Shown one piece after another: positions 50,836-57,145 of a stretch of 64,000 nt of DNA. A model generated the notes under the pieces. It worked only from the letters and a program-made list of their open reading frames with translations, was not told where the DNA came from and searched no databases. This stretch comes from CCMP332 sp040218795 (GTDB lineage: Bacteria; Bacteroidota; Bacteroidia; Cytophagales; CCMP332): assembly GCA_040218795.1 (NCBI GenBank), contig JAVJQT010000003.1:434001-498000 (forward strand), read 5' to 3'. Position 1 is the stretch's first letter. Every line of letters starts with the position of its first letter. A program made the translations under genes and the position numbers.

Positions 50836-51411
50836 ATGAAGAATCTCCTGATCCTTTTTATCTTAATCATTTTTACCGCAAAGGTCTTTGCCCAAAATGA
50901 TTATTACCCCTTAAAAAAAGGCAAAACCTGGATATACCAATACAGCGATGATTTTATTTCAGCCTCGGGAAGCCAGTCCAGAATTAAAATTCTGGAAGAA
51001 CAGGAAATTATTGAAGGTAAGAGCTATTATGTGTTGCAAACTTCAATTGGAGATGAAAACCAATTTGATGTTTTACAAACTTCCTATTTAAGAAATGGTG
51101 AAAATGGCTTGGTATATGGTTTAGCCAATGCCAAAATGGCTAAAGAACACATCCTTATTGCAGCACGTCCTTTGGAAATAGGCAAATCCTGGACTGCAGA
51201 AGCTGATGGCCAAAAAAGCAGCTCTGTTATTAGCGGAACCAATGAAAAATTGATCACACCGGAGAAAACGTTTAACCATTGTCTTGTAATAGAAACAGAA
51301 ATGGGTGATGCGAGGATCAGGTCCTATTTTCAAAAAGGAGTGGGATTGGTGGCTTCCACTTTAATACTCCCCGAGGGAGAAAAACTTATGCAATACTTAG
51401 TTAATCAATAA
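50836..51411 (+). CDS. Hypothetical exported protein
   Basis: A 191-residue protein with a signal peptide ending AKVFAQ. It shows YYPLKKGKTWIYQYSDDF, a motif of a family of periplasmic proteins that begin with a Lys-Gly-x-x-W turn, followed by strands such as ILEEQEIIEGKSYYVLQ and FNHCLVIETEMGDARIRSYFQKGVGLV. The fold looks beta-rich, and the last part resembles proteins that carry an uncharacterised lipocalin-like domain. It is 5 bases upstream of the MscS gene, so the two may be cotranscribed. Confidence 0.65.
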   Translation: MKNLLILFILIIFTAKVFAQNDYYPLKKGKTWIYQYSDDFISASGSQSRIKILEEQEIIEGKSYYVLQTSIGDENQFDVLQTSYLRNGENGLVYGLANAKMAKEHILIAARPLEIGKSWTAEADGQKSSSVISGTNEKLITPEKTFNHCLVIETEMGDARIRSYFQKGVGLVASTLILPEGEKLMQYLVNQ

Positions 51412-51416
51412 TTATT

Positions 51417-52316
51417 ATGGAAGAACAAATTCAAAAATTACTTTTTGATCCAACCGTTGGGAAATTTTCAACAATATTTTTGGGCATAGCAGTTATATGG
51501 ATCATTGTAAAAGCACTTCAAAAACAGTTATTCTCAAAAATAAAAGACATAGATAACCGATACAGGGCAAATAAATTCGGTGGGTTTATAGGATATTTTT
51601 TAACCATAATTTTAATAACAATTGTCTTTAGCGATAAACTTGGAGGTTTGACAGTTGCTATAGGCGTAGCAGGTGCAGGTATCGCATTCGCTCTTCAAGA
51701 GGTGATTGCTTCATTTGCCGGCTGGTTGGCAATACTCTTTGGTGGATTCTACAAATCCGGAGATAGGGTTCAACTCGGTGGTATAAAAGGTGATGTCATG
51801 GATATTGGGGTATTGAGGACAACAATCATGGAAACCGGGCAATGGGTTGACGGAGATTTGTACAATGGAAGAATTGTAATGATTGCCAATAGCTTTGTAT
51901 TTAAAGAACCAGTTTTTAACTATTCTGGAGGGTTTCCATTTCTATGGGATGAAATAAAGATTCCTGTTCAATTTGGCAGCAATTATGATAAAGCCACCGA
52001 ATTAATTGAAAAAGTAGGAAAGGAAGTTAGTGGTGAACTTTCTAATATGTCAAAAGAAAGATGGATGGAATTACAGCAAAAATATCGTTTAGAGGAAGCG
52101 CAAACAGAACCCATGGTCTCCTTAATCGCTAATGATAATTGGGTTGAATTTACTTTGCGTTATGTTGTAGAATATAAAAAACGCAGAATTACCAAAACAA
52201 AACTTTTTAAAAGTATTCTAAAGCATATTGAAACAGAAGGAAGTGAAATTAAATTGGCATCGGCTACCTTCCATCTTGTGGATGCCCCGGATTTTAATGT
52301 GACTTTGAAAAAGTAA
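51417..52316 (+). CDS. MscS-family mechanosensitive channel
   Basis: A 299-residue membrane protein. TM segments are IFLGIAVIWIIVKAL, FLTIILITIVFSDKL and the pore helix GVAGAGIAFALQEVIASFAGWLAILFGG, which follows the MscS Gly/Ala-packed TM3. The beta domain with FYKSGDRVQLGGIKGDVMDIGVLRTTI comes next, then a C-terminal alpha/beta cage. It should open under membrane tension to release solutes. The number of TM spans, three, is minimal for the family. Confidence 0.9.
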   Translation: MEEQIQKLLFDPTVGKFSTIFLGIAVIWIIVKALQKQLFSKIKDIDNRYRANKFGGFIGYFLTIILITIVFSDKLGGLTVAIGVAGAGIAFALQEVIASFAGWLAILFGGFYKSGDRVQLGGIKGDVMDIGVLRTTIMETGQWVDGDLYNGRIVMIANSFVFKEPVFNYSGGFPFLWDEIKIPVQFGSNYDKATELIEKVGKEVSGELSNMSKERWMELQQKYRLEEAQTEPMVSLIANDNWVEFTLRYVVEYKKRRITKTKLFKSILKHIETEGSEIKLASATFHLVDAPDFNVTLKK

Positions 52317-52401
52317 CATCACAATAATTCAATAGATAAAGCAGATCTCCAATAAAATCAAAACGTCTATTTTTTTAGTTTTTTAAATAAAATTATATAT
52401 T

Positions 52402-52420
52402 TACTTTGTATTTCAAAGTA
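52402..52420. promoter_or_regulatory. 19-bp palindromic operator, copy 1
   Basis: TACTTTG (52402-52408), TATTT, CAAAGTA (52414-52420): a perfect inverted repeat with 7-bp arms. It sits 6 bases before the ATG of the membrane-protein gene at 52427. The same 19 bases recur at 53654-53672 before the CreD-like gene. It overlaps the likely -7 region (TTACTTTG), so binding would block transcription. The winged-helix protein encoded at 53041-53331 is the natural candidate ligand. Confidence 0.75.
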
Positions 52421-52426
52421 CTTTCT

Positions 52427-53041
52427 ATGAAAGAAGAAAAATATAAAAAGGATCTGGAAGACATTAAGGAGATCATGAATCGATCCTCCAGGTTTGTTTC
52501 GCTCAGCGGAATGTCCGGGATTTCAGCGGGTGTAATTGCCTTAATTGGTGCCTATGCAGCGCATAAAATGGTTTATTCTCAGCAATTGGGGATAAAACTG
52601 CTGGAAGGCCTTGTTCCGATTCGAAATGTGGAATCGCTAGTGCTAATTGCGCTGGTCACTCTTATTGCAGCCATATCAGCGGCTGTCTTTTTCACGGTTA
52701 GAAAAACAAAATCTCAAAATCAGAAAGTCTGGGATTACCAAACTCAAAGACTAATTGTTAATCTGTTTATTCCATTGCTGACAGGTGGTATTCTTTGTTT
52801 AATGCTCCTGTTTAAAGGCTTTTTAGCCTTACTTGCTCCCTTAACATTGATCTTTTATGGCCTGGCACTTGTCAATGCCAGCAAATTCACATTGCATGAA
52901 ATCCGCAGTCTGGGTTTAATCCAGATAATACTCGGACTTATTGCAATCAATTTTATTGGTCATGGTCTTTTGTTTTGGGCCCTTGGATTTGGGTTAATGC
53001 ATATTTTATACGGAATTATCATGCAGGTCCGCTATAAGTAA
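52427..53041 (+). CDS. Multi-span membrane protein of the CreD regulon
   Basis: A 204-residue protein from the ATG at 52427 (the frame opens at 52406, but the operator lies there). After a short acidic N-terminus (KEEKYKKDLEDIKEIMNRSSRF) there are five or six spans, including SGISAGVIALIGAYAAHKMV, LVLIALVTLIAAISAAVFF and LFIPLLTGGILCLMLLF. No family recognised by name, but neighbours of the winged-helix/CreD set usually carry such a protein. It overlaps the regulator gene by one base (TAATG). Confidence 0.72.
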   Translation: MKEEKYKKDLEDIKEIMNRSSRFVSLSGMSGISAGVIALIGAYAAHKMVYSQQLGIKLLEGLVPIRNVESLVLIALVTLIAAISAAVFFTVRKTKSQNQKVWDYQTQRLIVNLFIPLLTGGILCLMLLFKGFLALLAPLTLIFYGLALVNASKFTLHEIRSLGLIQIILGLIAINFIGHGLLFWALGFGLMHILYGIIMQVRYK

Positions 53042-53331
53042 TGAAAGATATACTTAAAGACTTAAATAAGGCATTTGAGAATAAAATTCGATTGGGGATT
53101 ATGTCTGCGCTTGTAGTCAATGATTATATGGATTTCAATTCGCTTAAGGAATTGCTGGATGTAACTGATGGCAACCTTGCGAGTCATTTGAAAAATCTGG
53201 AAAATGCGGATTTTATTAAAGTCAGGAAAGAATTTCTCGATAGAAAACCTAATACAAAATACTATGCCACTAAACTAGGCATAAACACATTTAAAAAACA
53301 CATCAATGCTATAGAACAATTACTTAAATAA
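53041..53331 (+). CDS. Winged-helix transcriptional regulator
   Basis: A 96-residue MarR/ArsR-like DNA-binding protein: LNKAFENKIRLGIMSALVVNDYMDFNSLKELLDVTDGNLASHLKNLENADFIKVRKEFLDRKPNTKYYATKLG, with the recognition helix in DGNLASHLKNLE. There is no sensor domain, so the signal is probably sensed by a partner such as the adjacent membrane protein. Its gene overlaps that membrane protein's gene by one base. It likely binds the palindrome present at both 52402 and 53654. Confidence 0.87.
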   Translation: MKDILKDLNKAFENKIRLGIMSALVVNDYMDFNSLKELLDVTDGNLASHLKNLENADFIKVRKEFLDRKPNTKYYATKLGINTFKKHINAIEQLLK

Positions 53332-53341
53332 ATTTCAGATT

Positions 53342-53626
53342 ATGAGAATCAATAGAATAAAAATCATTTTGGGAATTGTAGCCTTATTGCTGCTTATCCC
53401 ACTAGTCGCCATGCAATTGAGTGATGAAGTAAATTGGACAATCAATGACTTTATCGTCATGGCTTTACTGCTTAGCGGATTCGGAATATTGGCCGATTTG
53501 GTACTGCGAAAAGTCAGAAAAATATCCTTGCGTATCATAGCCTTCATTGCCATTTTTTCTGTATTTGTATTGGTTTGGGCCGAACTTGCCGTAGGTATTT
53601 TCGGAACCCCATTTGCAGGAAATTAA
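53342..53626 (+). CDS. Small membrane protein of the CreD regulon
   Basis: A 94-residue protein with three hydrophobic segments (IILGIVALLLLIPLVAMQL, FIVMALLLSGFGILADLVL and IIAFIAIFSVFVLVWAELAV). It starts 10 bases after the regulator stop. Family unknown; similar short proteins recur next to this regulator in Bacteroidota. It closes the first transcript of the regulon before the second operator. Confidence 0.68.
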   Translation: MRINRIKIILGIVALLLLIPLVAMQLSDEVNWTINDFIVMALLLSGFGILADLVLRKVRKISLRIIAFIAIFSVFVLVWAELAVGIFGTPFAGN

Positions 53627-53653
53627 ATCATTAAAAACTTTTTTTTAAACATA

Positions 53654-53672
53654 TACTTTGTATTTCAAAGTA
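53654..53672. promoter_or_regulatory. 19-bp palindromic operator, copy 2
   Basis: TACTTTG (53654-53660), TATTT, CAAAGTA (53666-53672), identical base for base to copy 1. It is 16 bases before the ATG of the CreD-like gene. Flanking bases differ from copy 1 except for a few T, so the identity is confined to the palindrome and its immediate CTTT tail. Confidence 0.75.
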
Positions 53673-53687
53673 CTTTTATTCACTATT

Positions 53688-55025
53688 ATGAAAAACGAAC
53701 AATCCATCTTTGACAAAATCAACAACTGGATAAAAAATTCGGTCATGTTGAAATTGGTGATCATCACCATTCTTATGTTATTACTCTTAATCCCCCTTTC
53801 CATGATATTCGATATTATTCAGGAAAGGGAAAATCTGAATCGCGAGGTAGCTGAAGATATTAATTCCAAATGGGCAAATTCTCAAAAAATAACCGGGCCA
53901 ATTCTGACCATTCCGCTTATTTATCAATATCAAAATGAAGATAAAATTGAATCAATTACCCGTCATTGGAATATTTTACCTGAGGAACTCAATATTACCG
54001 GTATTGTAAACCCCAAATTGCTTCGAAGAGGAATTTATGAAGTCGCTGTTTATTCCTCTGAATTAAACATCGAAGGTTATTTTGATATCCCTGAGCAAGT
54101 GGAACAGGTTGGATTAAAAGAAATTCTTTATGACCAATCCTTTGTGACATTTGGAATATCTGACCTGAGAGGTATAAAAAACAAAATTGAATTTGACTGG
54201 AATGACAAAGTACTGAGTGTAAATTCAGGATCGAAAACCAAATCTATTATCCCATCGGGAATTAATATTCAAAACTTAAATATTTCTGAAGAATCAAAAG
54301 CTAAAATTCATTATAATATCAAACTGAGTCTTCAGGGGAGTACAAACATTTCTTTTTCACCACTCGGAAGCACTAGCGCGGTAAAATTAAAATCAAGTTG
54401 GAAATCGCCGAGTTTTAAAGGCACCTTTTTGCCAGATGAGAGAATCCTAGATGAAAATGGATTTGAAGCCCAATGGATGGTACTTAAACTAAATAGAAAC
54501 TTTCCCCAATCCTGGTTTGACAATAGCTTTTTAGCCGAAATAAATGCCTCTTCATTTGGTGTAGACCTACTTATCCCCGCAGATGATTATCAAAAATCCA
54601 ACAGGTCGGCAAAATACGGTATCATGACCATCGCATTGACTTTTTTGATATTCTTTCTGGTGGAAGTTATAAACAAAAGAAAAATTCACCCTTTTCAATA
54701 CGCCTTGGTCGGACTCTCTTTGTGCCTATTTTATGTTTTGCTTGTTTCACTTTCCGAACATCTGCATTTCAATACGGCTTATGTATTATCCTCAACAGCA
54801 ATCGTATTGATGATAAGTCTGTATTCTTTAAGTGTTTTTAAAGCCAAAAAATCGAGTTATTTGCTAGTTATGGCTCTGACAGGGATTTATACATTTCTGT
54901 TTATTACTTTACAAGTCGCTGATTATGCCTTGCTGATAGGCAGCATTGGATTAACACTAATTCTTGCAATTACCATGTATTTCACACGAAATATCGACTG
55001 GTATAAATTAAATATTGAGGATTAA
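53688..55025 (+). CDS. creD: CreD-like inner membrane protein
   Basis: A 445-residue protein from the ATG at 53688. The N-terminal span (VMLKLVIITILMLLLLIPLSMI) is followed by a long periplasmic domain with NREVAEDINSKWANSQKITGPILTIPL, FDIPEQVEQVGLKEILYDQSFVTFGISDLRGIKNKI and FSPLGSTSAVKLKSSWKSPSFKGTFLP, which are hallmark segments of the CreD family. Four to six C-terminal spans follow. In E. coli CreD belongs to the CreBC regulon and affects envelope integrity. Here it is controlled by the winged-helix regulator, not CreBC. Confidence 0.9.
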   Translation: MKNEQSIFDKINNWIKNSVMLKLVIITILMLLLLIPLSMIFDIIQERENLNREVAEDINSKWANSQKITGPILTIPLIYQYQNEDKIESITRHWNILPEELNITGIVNPKLLRRGIYEVAVYSSELNIEGYFDIPEQVEQVGLKEILYDQSFVTFGISDLRGIKNKIEFDWNDKVLSVNSGSKTKSIIPSGINIQNLNISEESKAKIHYNIKLSLQGSTNISFSPLGSTSAVKLKSSWKSPSFKGTFLPDERILDENGFEAQWMVLKLNRNFPQSWFDNSFLAEINASSFGVDLLIPADDYQKSNRSAKYGIMTIALTFLIFFLVEVINKRKIHPFQYALVGLSLCLFYVLLVSLSEHLHFNTAYVLSSTAIVLMISLYSLSVFKAKKSSYLLVMALTGIYTFLFITLQVADYALLIGSIGLTLILAITMYFTRNIDWYKLNIED

Positions 55026-55040
55026 AATGCTTTAAATAAA

Positions 55041-55074
55041 AAAAGCTCCATCAATCTTGATAGAGCTTTTTTTT
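55041..55074. terminator. Bidirectional terminator between creD and the coiled-coil protein gene
   Basis: GCTC plus ATCAA and TTGAT plus GAGC form a stem of nine base pairs with one mismatch inside (55045-55066), flanked by A and T runs on both sides. It serves both convergent genes. Confidence 0.75.
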
Positions 55075-55092
55075 CAATAAATTAAATGGATT

Positions 55093-55524
55093 TTACTTTG
55101 AATCATCAAACAATTCTTTCATTTTGGCTTGCAATGACTCAAAATCTTTTTCCAAAACAGTATAGGCCTCGTCAAAATCTTTTTTGACATTATCCCAGTT
55201 GTCATTATTTACGCTTTTGGCCTCCTTCATTGATCCCTCTATCTTTTCTTTACTTAGGATCAATTCTTCCCTGGTTTCTTCCAGCGCTTTTTTGGCTGTA
55301 CCTTCACTCATATCCAGACGTTTTTTAACATCATCCAGAGCATCGTCAATTTTGATTTGCAAGACCTTCATTTCTTCCAAAGTCTCCTCTTTTGCCTGAT
55401 TAAACGATTTTTTCATTTCGCTTTTCTCTTGAGCAAAGGTTTTTCCTGATGGACCCAATATTAGAATTGAAAGAAATACTGTGGCAAATAATGTTTTTAT
55501 AAAATCACTTTTTGTCGTTTTCAT
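55093..55524 (-). CDS. Exported coiled-coil protein
   Basis: A 143-residue protein with a signal peptide (ending TFAQ) and an almost fully helical mature part rich in Lys, Glu and Asp with heptad spacing (EEMKVLQIKIDDALDDVKKRLDMSEGTAKKALEETREELILS). It resembles apolipoprotein-like or YtxH-type stress proteins of Bacteroidota. No catalytic residues are seen. It is convergent with creD. Confidence 0.68.
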   Translation of the reverse strand: MKTTKSDFIKTLFATVFLSILILGPSGKTFAQEKSEMKKSFNQAKEETLEEMKVLQIKIDDALDDVKKRLDMSEGTAKKALEETREELILSKEKIEGSMKEAKSVNNDNWDNVKKDFDEAYTVLEKDFESLQAKMKELFDDSK

Positions 55525-55924
55525 AATATTGTTTTTGTCTATATAAAGAAAAACACATGCCAGGCGCGGAAAACGTTTCTATGCAATATTATATATGTCT
55601 CTATGTGTAAAATATAATGCAATGGGGAATTTTCTCTACAATAAAACCCTTTGAATCCAAGAGTATAATTTCCTGCTACCAATAATACAGTGCACTTTGT
55701 TAATTGTGAATGGGCAAGACTTTATTGCCATTTGTCGAATGATTTGCTAATGCCAGGTATTTTTATCGAAATGCAGGTTAATACTCAATAGACTAGTTAA
55801 AAAATGATTATCTCAAAAAAAAATTAAAGAAAGTCTAAAATAAAAAGTAAAATTAACTGTCACCGCGAGGTCAAATCCGAATAATATTAAATTTTAACTT
55901 AGATTATTAGCCAAATAAATTCTC
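55525..55924. other. Gene-free region
   Basis: AT-rich spacer of 400 bases between divergent genes. A reverse frame near 55680-55770 (MAIKSCPFTINKVHC ... WIQRVLL, 31 codons) is too short and unsupported to call. Promoters for both neighbours should lie here, but no clear -33/-7 pair was seen. Confidence 0.4.
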
Positions 55925-57094
55925 ATGAGTAAGTATTTTTTTACCTTATTTCACATACTATTTGTGTTCACATTATTGTCTTGCGTACATGATCCTGTAA
56001 GTACTTCTCCTGAAGCACCTACTGCACTCAGGTATGACCCCGATAGTTTGGCAGTGGAAATTGGAACAGTAGCCAATTCTGAAAAACCTGAAATATTAGG
56101 TACAGGACCTTTCGCGTTCGATTTATTTACAGAACCTGTATCAGATGGAAATATTACAATCAATTCTCAAGGTGTGATTGAGGTCTCTGAAAATATAGCA
56201 GAAGGTGTTTATTCGATTGATGTGATCGTTCAAAATGAAGCAGCAAGTGTAGAGTTTTCAAAAGCTTTTACTGTTCGGGCTTTCATAGTTCCCGAAGAAC
56301 CGACTCAATTAATTTATACCCCTTCAAGTGCCAATTTTTTATCCGGTTCGGCATTTAGTTCAAATATTCCTGACATACAGGGTAGCCCTCCATTTTCCTA
56401 TTCAATATTAGAGAATCCTCAAGAGGGTATTATTACAATTGATGATCAGGGCATAATATCAAGCAGCCCTGCCCTTGAGGTAGGTACATACGTTCTGGAT
56501 ATTGAAGTAGCAAATGTAGCCGGCACGAATACTTTTGATGCTGCTTTTACAATCAATGTCAGTAGCTCAGCAACAGCTCCATCCAACCTTAATTACGCAA
56601 CTAATACACTTACTCTGATCCAGGGTAATTCTGGTAACTCAGTTACCCCCGGTTTAGATGGTACAGCCCCTTTTTCATTTAGTATTACTTCAATCCCCGA
56701 TGCAGCAGGAAATATTACAATTGACAATAATGGAGTGATTAATGCAAGTGCTTCTCTGGACACCGGTAATTATGAAATTTCAGTGACTGTTGGCAATAGT
56801 GTTGATACAGTTGTATTTACAAATATTTACAGTATACAGGTCAATCCTGTTCCCCCTGTGACATTTCTTAATGATGTGCGTCCCTTGATTCTACAAAAAT
56901 GTAGTTCATGCCATACAGGGGGATCACAAATTAATTTTACCATTTATGCCAATGCTTCATCAGGAATCAACACTATTCTAGACAGGGTACAAAGAACTCC
57001 CGGATCAAGTGGTTTTATGCCCAATAATCGTGCTCCACTATCAAGTTCAGAAATTCAATTGCTTCAAGATTGGTTAACGGGGGGCTTACAATAG
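55925..57094 (+). CDS. Lipoprotein with three Ig-like repeats and a C-terminal c-type heme domain
   Basis: A 389-residue lipoprotein (signal ending FTLLSC). Three similar beta repeats follow, beginning near PTALRYDPDSLAVEIG, PTQLIYTPSSANFLSG and PSNLNYATNTLTLIQG; each has a PPFSYSI-type strand, an (N/G)ITI(D/N) strand and a G-x-Y-x-(I/L)-x-V closing strand. The last 70 residues are a small cytochrome-like domain with heme motif CSSCH at 326-330 and a likely axial Met at 365 (SSGFMPNN). It probably acts on the cell surface or in the periplasm in electron transfer or redox sensing. No paralog is adjacent. Confidence 0.8.
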   Translation: MSKYFFTLFHILFVFTLLSCVHDPVSTSPEAPTALRYDPDSLAVEIGTVANSEKPEILGTGPFAFDLFTEPVSDGNITINSQGVIEVSENIAEGVYSIDVIVQNEAASVEFSKAFTVRAFIVPEEPTQLIYTPSSANFLSGSAFSSNIPDIQGSPPFSYSILENPQEGIITIDDQGIISSSPALEVGTYVLDIEVANVAGTNTFDAAFTINVSSSATAPSNLNYATNTLTLIQGNSGNSVTPGLDGTAPFSFSITSIPDAAGNITIDNNGVINASASLDTGNYEISVTVGNSVDTVVFTNIYSIQVNPVPPVTFLNDVRPLILQKCSSCHTGGSQINFTIYANASSGINTILDRVQRTPGSSGFMPNNRAPLSSSEIQLLQDWLTGGLQ

Positions 57095-57145
57095 AAATCT
57101 GATATTCAATAAGTCAGAAGTGCCTGCATTCAGAATATAAGCAAA

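Noticed and set aside
55680..55775. Short reverse frame MAIKSCPFTINKVHC ...
   Set aside because: 31 codons and no context to support it, although its composition looks protein-like.
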